Below, one piece after another: positions 16,083 through 26,309 of a stretch of DNA of 64,000 nucleotides. The stretch covers positions 1 through 64,000 of the forward strand of contig JADFDG010000016.1 in the NCBI GenBank assembly GCA_018262975.1, written 5' to 3'. The notes under the pieces were generated by a model. The model worked only from the letters and a program-made list of their open reading frames with translations. It had not been told where the DNA came from and did not search any database. The DNA is from Gammaproteobacteria bacterium. GTDB taxonomy: Bacteria; Pseudomonadota; Gammaproteobacteria; Pseudomonadales; JADFDG01. Position numbers and translations under genes: made by a program. Positions within the stretch are counted from its first letter, which is position 1; each line of letters opens with the position of its first letter.

Positions 16083-17981
16083 ATGGTCGTGTTCTTCCGC
16101 GTCGCGCTTGCGTGCCTGCTGCTGCTGTCGGTGTCGCCGTCGCGTGCCGACAGCGTGTTGCCGTTGCCGCCGGGCCACGTCGCGCTGGAACTGAACGACA
16201 GCCTGGCGTGGTGGCCGGACGCGCCGGCGGCCGCCGGCCTGGCGGAGGCGCGCGCCAATGCCGCGGCGTTCGTGCCGGCGCCGCCGGGGCCCGGCTATGG
16301 CGTCAACCGCGCGCCCACCTGGTTCCGCGTCGACCTGCTCAACGCCGGTGACCGGCGCGACCTGCTGCTTGAGGTCGCCTTCGCCAAGATCGACGCGCTC
16401 GATGTCTGGCTGGTGCATGCCAATGGCCGCGTCGATGCGTGGCACACCGGCGAGGCGCGCCCCTGGCAGGACCGCCCGTTGCCGGTGCCGCGCTACCTGT
16501 TCCCGTTGAGCATGGCCGCCGGCGAACCGGTGACGCTGTTCGTGCGCGCCGATGCCAGCGCGGTGATGAACCTGCCGCTGACGCTGCACGACGAGCGCAG
16601 TTACCTCGCGCGTGAAAGCGCCCTGCGCGCGTGGCTGGGTATTTTCTACGGACTGGTGCTGGGCGTGATCGGCTACAACGCCTTCCTGTTCCGCACCACG
16701 CGCGACCGGGCGTTCCTCAACTATTCGATCGCCAGCATCCTCGCGCTGGGCTATTTCGCGTCGGTCGACGGCTACGTGGCGCTGTGGCTGGCGGACTGGC
16801 CGCTGCTGGTGCAGCGGCTGCTGTTCCTGTGCGGCACCTTCTCGGTGACCTTTACCCTGTTGTTCGCCCGCGGCTTCCTCGACCTGCCGTCGCGGGCGCC
16901 ACGGCTGGACCGGGTGATGCTGGCGGTGGCGCTGGGCGCGGCGCTGGGCACGATACTCATCCCGTTCGTGCCGGCGGTCGTCGCCATGTTCTTCACCATC
17001 TTCTTCAGCCTGGCGATGGCGGTGCTGATGGCGGTGGCCGGTGTGCTGTCCCTGCGCCAGGGTTTCCGCCCGGCGCGCTGGTTCGTGTTCGCCATCGTCG
17101 TGCATCTGGTTGCGCTGTCGCTGGTGTCGGTGGGTGCGCTGGGCATCGTGCCCTGGCTGTTCGCCCAGGCCGACACCGTGCACCGCATCGGCTTCGTGCT
17201 CAACCTGGTGTGCTTCACGCTGGCGCTGGGCGAGCGCATCGCGCTGGTGGAGCAGGAGCGCCGCCTGGCCGAGGAGCGCGCTGCGCAGGCCGGGCTGGTG
17301 TTGCGGGCGCGCAACGATTTCCTGTCGCGCATGAGCCACGAGTTGCGCACGCCCATGACCGGTGTGCTGGGTATGGCGGAACTGCTTGATCGTACGGAGC
17401 TCGGCAGCACGCAGCGTCGTTACCTGTCGACGCTGCGTTACTCCGGCGAAATGCTGCTCAACCTGATCAACGACATCCTCGATCATGCGCGCCTGGAAGC
17501 CGGTCGCCTGCAACTGCACAACGCCGCCTTCGACCTGCTGCGCCTGCTCGACGATTGCCGACTGCTGTTCGAGCAGCAACCGCGTGGCGACGGCGTGACC
17601 TTGCGCACTGATCTGGCCGCCGGCGTGTCGCGCGTGGTATTCGGCGATGCGCAGCGCGTGCGCCAGTTGCTGGTGAACCTGCTGGCGGTGGCCTACCGGC
17701 GCAGCACGCGTGGTGCGATCGTGCTGCACGTGCGCCCGCTCGATGCGGCGCCCGGCTGGTTGCGTTTCGAAGTCGAAGATGGCGGTCCGCGCCTCGATGC
17801 GGCGGCCATGGCGCGCCTGTTCGATCCCGCGGCACCGGCCGCGGAAGCCGGCATGGGGCTGGCGATGTCGCGGCGTCTGTGCGAGGCCATGGGGGGGCGC
17901 ATGGGCGTGAACGCCGCCACCGGCGGTACTGGCGACGGCATCGTCCTGTGGTTCGAGGTGCCGCTGCACGCGGCCGGATGA
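16083..17981 (+). CDS. 7TM-DISM sensor histidine kinase with degenerate ATPase
   Basis: 632 residues. Signal peptide (1-21), periplasmic 7TMR-DISM extracellular 2 domain (about 25-170), seven membrane helices (about 180-390), a coiled-coil link, and a HisKA domain with an intact H419 in MSHELRTPM. The ATPase domain is odd. In the N box the Mg-binding Asn is Val536 (NLLAVAY instead of NLLxNAxK), and the G1 box reads DGGPR rather than DxGxG, while the G2-like GMGLAMS remains. It may be a non-catalytic or phosphatase-type sensor. The AraC regulator starts 7 bp after it, so the two probably act together. No receiver domain is seen. Confidence 0.85.
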   Translation: MVVFFRVALACLLLLSVSPSRADSVLPLPPGHVALELNDSLAWWPDAPAAAGLAEARANAAAFVPAPPGPGYGVNRAPTWFRVDLLNAGDRRDLLLEVAFAKIDALDVWLVHANGRVDAWHTGEARPWQDRPLPVPRYLFPLSMAAGEPVTLFVRADASAVMNLPLTLHDERSYLARESALRAWLGIFYGLVLGVIGYNAFLFRTTRDRAFLNYSIASILALGYFASVDGYVALWLADWPLLVQRLLFLCGTFSVTFTLLFARGFLDLPSRAPRLDRVMLAVALGAALGTILIPFVPAVVAMFFTIFFSLAMAVLMAVAGVLSLRQGFRPARWFVFAIVVHLVALSLVSVGALGIVPWLFAQADTVHRIGFVLNLVCFTLALGERIALVEQERRLAEERAAQAGLVLRARNDFLSRMSHELRTPMTGVLGMAELLDRTELGSTQRRYLSTLRYSGEMLLNLINDILDHARLEAGRLQLHNAAFDLLRLLDDCRLLFEQQPRGDGVTLRTDLAAGVSRVVFGDAQRVRQLLVNLLAVAYRRSTRGAIVLHVRPLDAAPGWLRFEVEDGGPRLDAAAMARLFDPAAPAAEAGMGLAMSRRLCEAMGGRMGVNAATGGTGDGIVLWFEVPLHAAG

Positions 17982-17988
17982 CGCACGC

Positions 17989-19041
17989 ATGGCCCGCCAC
18001 GTTGTCCCCGCGTCCATCCTGCAGAACCTCATCGAACTGGCGTTGCACGGCCGCCTGAATCTCGGCGAACTGTTCGATGCCGCGGGCATCGATGCCGACC
18101 TGGTCGGTCGCCCGGATGCGCTGGTGGATATCGACCAGCTCGATCGCCTGTTCACTCTGGCATTCGCCCGCACCGACGATGCGTTCTTCGGCCTGCACGC
18201 CGGCATCAACAATCACTACGCTTCGCTGGACCTGCTCGGCCGGCTGATGGCCACCAGCAGCACGCTCGGCGATGCCGCGCAGGAACTGCTGCGCTTCAAG
18301 GACCTGCTGGTGCCGTACCTGCGCTTTTCCCTCGAAATGCGCGGCGATATCGCCGTGCTGGCCTGCGCTCCGGACGGCAGCGTGCGCTTCGCCGAATCCC
18401 CGCACCACGACGACCTGGTGGTGGCCACCATCGTCGCTATCGGCCGCGCGCTGGCCGGCGGCCAGCTGGACGTGCGTGGCATCGCGCTGCGCCATGCAGT
18501 GCCGGCCGATGACGGCGAGTACCGGCGCCTGCTCGGCGACGTGCCGTATACCTTCGACGCACCGCGCAACGAGGTGCATTTCGCCGCCAGCGCGCTGCAG
18601 CAGCGCCTCACCACCGCCTACCCCCAATACCACCAGCGCGTCGAGCAGCAGGCCGAGCAGCAGTTGTCGCGCATCAGTCGCGGCCATGGCATGGCCGCGC
18701 AGGTGGAAGCGCACCTGGAGTCGCGCCTTGGCGAACAGCCGGTGGGCATCGACGACATCGCCGCGCTGTTCAACATGACCGCCCGCACCCTGCAGCGCCG
18801 GCTGCGCGAGGACGGCGTGGCCTTCGGCGACCTGCGCGATGCCGTGCGCCATCGGCGCGCCCGCCGCCTGCTGGCTGACCCGTCGGTCGCGATGGATGCG
18901 CTGGCCCAGCACCTCGGGTTTTCCGACACCGCCAACTTCTACCACGCCTTCCGGCGCTGGGAGGGGACTACGCCCGGGGCTTTCCGCCGGGCCTGTGGCA
19001 GCGGGCGGCCCCCCGACGGGGGCACGCCGGCCGGCGACTGA
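17989..19041 (+). CDS. AraC family transcriptional regulator
   Basis: 350 residues. N-terminal ligand-binding domain of the arabinose-binding-like type used by OruR/ArgR-style regulators (residues 15-200), then a C-terminal AraC DNA-binding domain. Its two helix-turn-helix units are VGIDDIAALFNMTARTLQRRL and AMDALAQHLGFSDTANFYHAF, followed by the usual RWEGTTPGAFR. It starts 7 bp after the sensor kinase, which suggests one operon and a shared signal. The last 20 residues are Gly/Pro-rich and dispensable-looking. Effector and targets unknown. Confidence 0.88.
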   Translation: MARHVVPASILQNLIELALHGRLNLGELFDAAGIDADLVGRPDALVDIDQLDRLFTLAFARTDDAFFGLHAGINNHYASLDLLGRLMATSSTLGDAAQELLRFKDLLVPYLRFSLEMRGDIAVLACAPDGSVRFAESPHHDDLVVATIVAIGRALAGGQLDVRGIALRHAVPADDGEYRRLLGDVPYTFDAPRNEVHFAASALQQRLTTAYPQYHQRVEQQAEQQLSRISRGHGMAAQVEAHLESRLGEQPVGIDDIAALFNMTARTLQRRLREDGVAFGDLRDAVRHRRARRLLADPSVAMDALAQHLGFSDTANFYHAFRRWEGTTPGAFRRACGSGRPPDGGTPAGD

Positions 19042-19162
19042 GGCCGCCGGCCGCGTTGCTGGCAGCCGCCGGGTACCCCCTCTATACTGAGCCCGGCTGT
19101 TTGCCGTCAGTCATTTTTCGCATAGCCGCCGTGGCGGGCCCGTAGGGACGGTTTTTCTGCGC

Positions 19163-20890
19163 ATGGAAATCCCGGGATACAAGATCATCCGCGAGCTCGG
19201 CCGTGGCGGCATGGCCACGGTCTACCTGGCCGAGCAGGAAAAGTTCGAGCGCCAGGTCGCCCTCAAGGTGATGGCGGCCTCGCTCAACAGTGATCCGAGC
19301 TTCAAGGAACGCTTCATCCGCGAAGCGAAACTGGTCGCGAAGCTCTCGCACCCGAACATCGTCGCCGTGTACGACGTCGGCGAGCATGGCGGCCACGTCT
19401 ACATGGCCATGGAATACCACACCGGCGGCGACCTGAAGGCGCGCGTCCGCGAAGGCATGTCGCCTTTCGACGCCGTGAAGGTCACCTGCGAGGTGGCGCG
19501 CGCGCTGGAGTTCGCGCATTCCAAGGGCGTGGTCCACCGCGACATCAAGCCGGACAACATCCTGTTCCGTTCCAACGGCAGCGCCGTGCTCACCGACTTC
19601 GGCATCGCCAAGCAGGGTGACGCGCAGACGCAGTTCACCCAGATGGGCATGGTCGCGGGCACGCCGAAGTACATGAGCCCCGAGCAGGCGCGCGGGCTGC
19701 CGCTGGATGCCGAGAGCGACCTGTACAGCCTGGGCATCGTCTTCTACGAAATGCTCACCGGCGACGTGCCGTTCAAGGCCGACGATTCCATCGCGCTGGC
19801 CATCAAGCACCTCAAGGACCCGTTGCCGCCGCTGCCGGCGCCGCTGCGCAAGTTCACCCCGTTCCTCGAGCGCATCTGCGCCAAGGAGCCGGGCAAGCGT
19901 TACCACCGCGGCGGCGAAGTGGCCACCGCACTGGAAGCGATCGCCGCCAGTGCCTCCATCCGCAACCTCAAGCCGCTGGTGGTGCCGCCCGCATCCGCCG
20001 CGCAGGAGTCCACGCAACTGCGCGCCGCGGTGACTGCGCCGCCGGCGCCGGCCGCCGCGGGTGGCAGCCGTGCCGGCATCGCCGCGACGGTGGTGGCGCT
20101 GCTGGCGGCCGGCGGTGGTGCCGGCTGGTATTTCCTGCTCGGTCCGGGCGCGCCGCACCCGGTGGTGGAACAACCGGCGCCGGTAGTGGCGGCACCCGAA
20201 CCTGCGCCGGTGGTGGAGCCGGAGCCCGTGCCGGAAGCGGAACCCGTACCGGTCGAGGAGCCGTTGGCCGAGCCGGTCGTCGTCGAAACGCCACCGCCGC
20301 CGCCGAAACCGGTCGGCACCACCGTCGACGTGGCCACGCTGCTTGCGCAGGGCAATGCCGCGCTTGCCGCCGACCACCTCGACACGCCGGCCGGCGAAAG
20401 CGCGGTGGATTATTTCCGCCTGGTGCTGGTGGCCGAGCCGTCCAACCGCAAGGCACGCGATGGCCTGCGCCGCGTGGCCGACCGCTTCGTGCAGTTGATC
20501 GATGAGTCGCTGGCGGTGGGCAATTTCACCCAGGCGCGCCAGTACCTGCGCGCCGGCGAACGGGTGCAGCCGAACTATCCGCCGCTGGCCGATGCCGCCA
20601 CGCGCATCCTCAACGCCGAACAACTGGCGGCCACACCGAAGGCTCCGGAGCCGGCACCGGAACCGGCGCCGGTGGTGCAGGAGGCCGCGCCGGCCGAAGC
20701 GCCGCTCGCCGATCCGTCAGCCGTGCGCAACCGCCTGCGCGCCAGCGGGCTGGCCAGCCGCGGCGCAACCTTGCTCAAGCAGGGTGACTACACCGGTGCG
20801 CGCAGCCTGTTCGACCAGGCGCTGGCACTGGACCCGGCGAACCAGGCCGCGAAGGACGGCCTGGCGAAGCTCAAGCAACTGGGGATCTGA
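19163..20890 (+). CDS. Membrane Ser/Thr protein kinase with TPR-like tail
   Basis: 575 residues. A complete Hanks-type kinase domain (residues 5-270) has the glycine loop GRGGMATVY, Lys35 in VALKVM, the catalytic loop HRDIKPDN, DFG and the APE-equivalent MSPEQ. A membrane helix at about 308-330 (AATVVALLAAGGGAGWYFL) is followed by a Pro/Glu/Val-rich spacer and helical TPR-like sequence in place of PASTA repeats. The kinase is cytoplasmic and the tail periplasmic. Its stop abuts the stop of the convergent lipoprotein gene (TGATCA at 20888-20893). Substrates unknown. Confidence 0.9.
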   Translation: MEIPGYKIIRELGRGGMATVYLAEQEKFERQVALKVMAASLNSDPSFKERFIREAKLVAKLSHPNIVAVYDVGEHGGHVYMAMEYHTGGDLKARVREGMSPFDAVKVTCEVARALEFAHSKGVVHRDIKPDNILFRSNGSAVLTDFGIAKQGDAQTQFTQMGMVAGTPKYMSPEQARGLPLDAESDLYSLGIVFYEMLTGDVPFKADDSIALAIKHLKDPLPPLPAPLRKFTPFLERICAKEPGKRYHRGGEVATALEAIAASASIRNLKPLVVPPASAAQESTQLRAAVTAPPAPAAAGGSRAGIAATVVALLAAGGGAGWYFLLGPGAPHPVVEQPAPVVAAPEPAPVVEPEPVPEAEPVPVEEPLAEPVVVETPPPPPKPVGTTVDVATLLAQGNAALAADHLDTPAGESAVDYFRLVLVAEPSNRKARDGLRRVADRFVQLIDESLAVGNFTQARQYLRAGERVQPNYPPLADAATRILNAEQLAATPKAPEPAPEPAPVVQEAAPAEAPLADPSAVRNRLRASGLASRGATLLKQGDYTGARSLFDQALALDPANQAAKDGLAKLKQLGI

Positions 20891-22786
20891 TCAGCGCGCG
20901 TAACCCGACGCGGCGGTGGTGCGCTTGAGTTCGGCGCGCCATTCGGCGTCGTCGGCGCGCTTGCGTTGCGCCACGCTGATGGCCAGCGCGTACTGCTGCG
21001 CGGCCTCGATCGGGTTGCCGTTGCCGGCCGCCAGCTTGCCGGCCGCCGCGAAGCGCTGCTCGAGGTGGCCGACCTGTTCAGCCAGCCGCTTGCCGATTTC
21101 CTGCGACGCCTCGTTGGACAGGCCGTTGAGGATCTCCACGTCGCTGGGCAGCGTGGCGGTTTTCGCCGGCAACTGGAACTCGCCCAGGTCCACGCCCTCG
21201 TTGCCCTCGGCGGTGAATTCGCGGCGCAGCGTCAGTGAATCGGTGTACTGCACCTTGCCGGTGGCGGCTTCCACCACGCGGAAGGCCACGGAGAAATAGG
21301 CCACCTTGCGCAGCGACGTCACGTTGTAGGACACGTCTTCCTGCTTGTCGCTCACCGTCTGCGGCACCGGCTGCGGCACGCTGCGGCGCTCGCGCTCGCT
21401 GAGTTTAAGCCACTCGTCGTACTTGGGATTGCGCACCATCACGTTGCGCGCGGTGACCACCCGCTGCGTCTTGCGCGTGGTGGATTCGTTGCCTTCCACG
21501 CGTGCCTCGTCGATGCTGCCGCTGATCACGTAGTCGAAGCTGGCGGTCTTGTTGTCCCAGGCGATGATGCGCGCGTCGTGCGGGATGTTCTGGAACAGGT
21601 GCTCGGTGATGCGCGTGGCGATGGCCGTTGAATAGTCGGCATTGCCGGCGGCGCTGGTGAACGGCACCACCGCGGCACTGCGCAGCGATGCCTTCGCCAG
21701 TTGCTCCTCGGCGGCGCGCACGTCGGCCGGCAGCGAAAGGCGCGACGGCTCGAACTCGTTGACCAGTTGCAGGTAGCCATACGCCAGGCCCCACAGGCCG
21801 GCGCCTTTCGCCGCGTCGTGGCCGCGCTGCATGCGGTCGACGAAGGCCTTTTCTTCGGGTACCGCCTCCACCTTGCCGTCGAGTTTCAGGCGCACGTTGC
21901 GCGCCTGGGCGAACCAGCGGTAGGCGTCGGCGATGTTGCCGATGGCGTTGGCGTTGGCGGCCAGTGCCACGAAATAGTTGGACATGTCGTTGCCGGTGGA
22001 ACCCAGGCGGGCCTTCACCTGCTCGAAGTAGGGCGACTTCGCCAGCGTGTCGAACAGCCGGTAGGCCTCGTCGGGATTGTCGTCGGCCAGTGCCTCGTTG
22101 AAGCGGCGCTCGAACAGGCGGGTCTGCAGCTCGATGCGGGTGGCATCGGTGTCGTCCTGCCTGGGCAGTTCGTCGAGCAGCACCAGCGCCTTCTCGAAGT
22201 CGTCGGTGTTGCGTGCCTGCTCGAACTGCGCGCGCACGCTGCGCAGCGTGGCCTCGCGCTGGTCACCGTAGCGGGTGTCGCCGGTGAGCGCCTGCAGTTG
22301 CGCCAGCGCGTCCATCTGCTTGCGGTAACTGGTGGGCGTGAGCTTGCCGAGGTAGGCCTGCACGTCGCGCACGGCCTTGTCGGTGTTGGCGGTCTCGCGG
22401 GCGATGTCCTTGTTGAACACGTCGTGGCGCGCCGGCTCCCAGGTGCGCATCGGTTCGCCGCCGGTCTTCGCCTCGGCCAGCACGTCCAGCGGTACCAGCT
22501 TGCTGTTGATCAGCCGTGCGTCCTCGATCTGCTTGCGCAGGCTGGCGTCCAGTTCGCTGGCCAGGCGGCGTCCGATGCCGTCCAGCTGCGCGAACAGCGG
22601 CGCGTCCTTCTTGTTGTTGCGGTCCTTGCCCACCAGTTCCGAACGCGCCTGGTTGTACAACTCGGCCAGGGTGCCGTTGGCTTCGGCGGTGGCCAGTTCG
22701 GTGGGCGTGACCAGCGGTTGCGGTGCGGCACAGGCAACCAGCAGGCCGGAGGCGAGGGCGAGGGCGGGCAGGTGATGCTTGGACAT
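20891..22786 (-). CDS. Large lipoprotein of unknown function
   Basis: 631 residues with a lipobox LLVACAAP near residue 19, so probably lipid-anchored facing the periplasm. Residues 30-350 are helical and TPR-like. Residues 360-560 look alpha/beta with a penicillin-binding-activator or LpoB-like flavour (AAVVPFTSAAGNADYSTAIATRI, FDYVISGSID), which in relatives forms envelope assembly complexes. That resemblance is weak. It is convergent with the Ser/Thr kinase with no spacer. I do not recognise a named family. Confidence 0.72.
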   Translation of the reverse strand: MSKHHLPALALASGLLVACAAPQPLVTPTELATAEANGTLAELYNQARSELVGKDRNNKKDAPLFAQLDGIGRRLASELDASLRKQIEDARLINSKLVPLDVLAEAKTGGEPMRTWEPARHDVFNKDIARETANTDKAVRDVQAYLGKLTPTSYRKQMDALAQLQALTGDTRYGDQREATLRSVRAQFEQARNTDDFEKALVLLDELPRQDDTDATRIELQTRLFERRFNEALADDNPDEAYRLFDTLAKSPYFEQVKARLGSTGNDMSNYFVALAANANAIGNIADAYRWFAQARNVRLKLDGKVEAVPEEKAFVDRMQRGHDAAKGAGLWGLAYGYLQLVNEFEPSRLSLPADVRAAEEQLAKASLRSAAVVPFTSAAGNADYSTAIATRITEHLFQNIPHDARIIAWDNKTASFDYVISGSIDEARVEGNESTTRKTQRVVTARNVMVRNPKYDEWLKLSERERRSVPQPVPQTVSDKQEDVSYNVTSLRKVAYFSVAFRVVEAATGKVQYTDSLTLRREFTAEGNEGVDLGEFQLPAKTATLPSDVEILNGLSNEASQEIGKRLAEQVGHLEQRFAAAGKLAAGNGNPIEAAQQYALAISVAQRKRADDAEWRAELKRTTAASGYAR

Positions 22787-22852
22787 GGTTCGTCTTGTTC
22801 TTGTCGTGGACCCGGGCGGGTGATCGCCCGAGTGTACAGGCAGGGCGCGCGC

Positions 22853-23877
<1,025 letters not shown>

Positions 23878-23955
23878 CTATGATGGGGAAATACCCCGCC
23901 CGCGGCGGTGCCGGCCACTGCGCCGGTCCCGTCGGGCGCATTCTAAGGTAAGGCA

Positions 23956-25197
23956 ATGGCAAGCGTTCCGGATTTTCGTCGCGGCTGGCGGTTCCTGCGC
24001 GCGCTGGTGCGCGAGTACCTCGACACCGGCTGCGACGACAGCGCCGCCTCGCTCACCTACACCACGCTGTTCGCCGTGGTACCTGTGATGACGGTGGCGT
24101 TCGCCATCCTGCAGTTCACCCCGCAACTCGGTGGCTGGAGCGAGCGCATCGAGGCACTGGTGTTCGAGAACTTCGTGCCGGCTACCGGCGAGCAGGTGCG
24201 GCAGTACCTGGTGGCCTTCGCCCACCAGGCCTCCAACCTCACCAGCGTCGGCGTGGTGTTCCTGGTGGTCACCTCGCTGATGATGATGTTCACCGTCGAG
24301 CGCGCCTTCAACCGCATCTGGCGCGTGCACCGGCAGCGCCGCCTGTTCGCCAGCCTGATGGTGTACTGGGCGCTCATCACGCTCGGCCCGCTGCTGCTGG
24401 GCACGGGCCTTGCGGTGAGTTCCTACCTGTTCTCGGTGCGCGTGGTGTCCGATGCCGTCGGGCAGATGCACGCGTTCAGCCCGTTGCTGTCGTTGCTGCC
24501 GTTTTTGCTCGGCGCGGTGTTCTTTTCCATCGTGTATATCGCGGTGCCCAACTGCAACGTGCCGCTGCGCGAGGGCGTGATCGGCGGCGTGGTGGCCTCC
24601 GGCCTGCTCGAGCTGGCGCGCCACGCGTTCACCTTCTTCGTCACCCGCTTCACCTCCTACGAACTGGTGTACGGCGCCTTCGCGGCGGTGCCGTTGTTCC
24701 TGCTGTGGATCTACATCTCGTGGGTGATCACGCTGTTCGGCGTGGTGCTGGTGTATTCGCTGGCCAACTGGGACGACGAGGAAGTGCAGCCGGCCACCGC
24801 CTTCCCGGCGCTGCTGAAAGTGCTGGGGCTGTTCCGCCAGCGCCAGTTGCAGGGGCAGGTGGTCACCGACCGCGAGGCACGCCACCTGGCGCGCCATGCC
24901 GGCATCGACAACTGGCACGAACTGCGCGAGCGGCTGCTCGCCGAGGGCCTGGTCGAACGCTCGGAAACCGGCCATTTGCTGTTGGCCTGTGACCTGCACG
25001 AAACACGGCTGGCGGACCTGGCGCGCGTGCTCGACTGGGCGCAGGTGGACCGCCTGCCCGACAGCGGCCGCGAGCCGGACGAGTTTGCCCAGGCCGTGGC
25101 CGACCGCTTGCGTGAAGCCGTGGCCGCCTTCGACGCGCACCTCGACACGCCGGTGGCCGAGGTGCTCGAGCAACTGCCGCCGGGCGCGCTGCGCTGA
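23956..25197 (+). CDS. yihY: YihY/BrkB family inner membrane protein
   Basis: 413 residues. Six predicted helices in the first 275 residues (SLTYTTLFAVVPVMTVAFAIL, SVGVVFLVVTSLMMMFTVERAFN, VYWALITLGPLLLGTGLAVSSY and others), with the conserved NCNVPLREGVIGGVVAS and an LYGAFAAVPLFLLWIYISW-like helix. A cytoplasmic tail of about 130 residues has winged-helix-like character (DNWHELRERLLAEGLVERSE). The family was once called RNase BN in error; its function is unsettled. AAGGTAAGG precedes the ATG. It is followed by the hydrolase at 25248. Confidence 0.88.
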   Translation: MASVPDFRRGWRFLRALVREYLDTGCDDSAASLTYTTLFAVVPVMTVAFAILQFTPQLGGWSERIEALVFENFVPATGEQVRQYLVAFAHQASNLTSVGVVFLVVTSLMMMFTVERAFNRIWRVHRQRRLFASLMVYWALITLGPLLLGTGLAVSSYLFSVRVVSDAVGQMHAFSPLLSLLPFLLGAVFFSIVYIAVPNCNVPLREGVIGGVVASGLLELARHAFTFFVTRFTSYELVYGAFAAVPLFLLWIYISWVITLFGVVLVYSLANWDDEEVQPATAFPALLKVLGLFRQRQLQGQVVTDREARHLARHAGIDNWHELRERLLAEGLVERSETGHLLLACDLHETRLADLARVLDWAQVDRLPDSGREPDEFAQAVADRLREAVAAFDAHLDTPVAEVLEQLPPGALR

Positions 25198-25247
25198 CCA
25201 TTTTTCATTCGCCGGCTGCAACAGGCCGGCACGCTGGAGATCCTGCC

Positions 25248-26147
25248 GTGCAACAGCATCACCCCGTGCGTGAAAACGTGGTCACCGTCGGCGCGCTGCG
25301 CTTTCCCGTGCGCGAGGCCGGCCCCGAGGCCGGCGTGCCGGTGCTGTTGCTGCACGGTTTCCCCGATTGCCTGCACAGTTATGATCACCAGCTGCAGGCG
25401 CTCGCCGGCGCCGGTTACCGCGCCATCGCGCCGGCGCTGCGCGGTTACGCCGCCACCGCCATTCCCGATGACGGCGACTACTTCCTCACCACCATCGCCG
25501 GCGACGTCACCGCGCTGATGGATGCGCTGGACATCCCGCGTGCGCACCTGGTCGGCCACGACTGGGGCGCCGCCATCGGCTGGCTGGCGGTGGCGCAGGA
25601 TCCGCAGCGCTTCCTGACCTTCACCAGCATCGCCATCCCGCCTCTGGGTGGCCTGCTGGCAGCCATCGGCCGTTACCCGTCGCAGTTGCGCAAGAGTTGG
25701 TACATGGGCTTCTTCCAGTTGCGCGGCCTGTCCGATCGCATCGTTGCGCGCGATGACTTCGCGTTCATCGAGCGCCTGTGGCGCGACTGGTCGCCGGGCT
25801 GGCAATTCCCCGCGCAAACCATGGCGCAGGTGAAGGACACCTTCCGCCAGCCGGGCGTGCCGCTGGCGGCGCTGGGCTATTACCGCCACCTGTTCAAGTG
25901 GTTCGCGCCGCAGAGTCGCCGCGGCCAGCGCCTCATCCGCCAGCCGGTGGACGTGCCGGTGCTGGTGGTGCACGGCCGCACCGACGGCTGCATGGACGCG
26001 CGCCTGGCGGCGGCCGCCGTGGTGCCGTCGCAGTTCACCCGCGGCATCCGCGTGGAAGTGGTGGAGGGCGGCGGGCACTTCGTGCACCAGGAGCAGCCGG
26101 GCAGGGTGAACGGCTTGCTGGTGGATTTCCTGGCCGGGCACGGCTGA
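25248..26147 (+). CDS. Alpha/beta hydrolase, epoxide-hydrolase-like
   Basis: 299 residues from a GTG start with GGAGAT 9 bp upstream. The fold motifs are in order: oxyanion HGFPDCLHS (residues 35-43), nucleophile elbow VGHDWGAA with Asp as nucleophile, the acid in HGRTDGCMD, and the catalytic His in GGGHFVHQEQP. The Asp nucleophile and the HGxP loop point to soluble epoxide hydrolases or haloalkane dehalogenases rather than esterases. The substrate is not readable. A triple REP cluster follows. Confidence 0.85.
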   Translation: MQQHHPVRENVVTVGALRFPVREAGPEAGVPVLLLHGFPDCLHSYDHQLQALAGAGYRAIAPALRGYAATAIPDDGDYFLTTIAGDVTALMDALDIPRAHLVGHDWGAAIGWLAVAQDPQRFLTFTSIAIPPLGGLLAAIGRYPSQLRKSWYMGFFQLRGLSDRIVARDDFAFIERLWRDWSPGWQFPAQTMAQVKDTFRQPGVPLAALGYYRHLFKWFAPQSRRGQRLIRQPVDVPVLVVHGRTDGCMDARLAAAAVVPSQFTRGIRVEVVEGGGHFVHQEQPGRVNGLLVDFLAGHG

Positions 26148-26172
26148 CGCCGGATTCGGCGTTTCGACATGG

Positions 26173-26258
26173 TCGGGGGCATGGCCCCCTCGCTACTACG
26201 TCGCGCAATCGGGGGCATGGCCCCCTCTCTACATGTAGCGAGGGGGCCATGCCCCCGA
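26173..26258. repeat. REP cluster, three units
   Basis: Two units in one orientation and one inverted, lying between the hydrolase and fumarase genes. The last two face each other across ACATGT, giving a large potential cruciform. Confidence 0.88.
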
Positions 26259-26309
26259 CCCATTACAGGGTAGAATCTGCGCCCTCCCGCATCCCCCGAG
26301 GGCCGCCCC

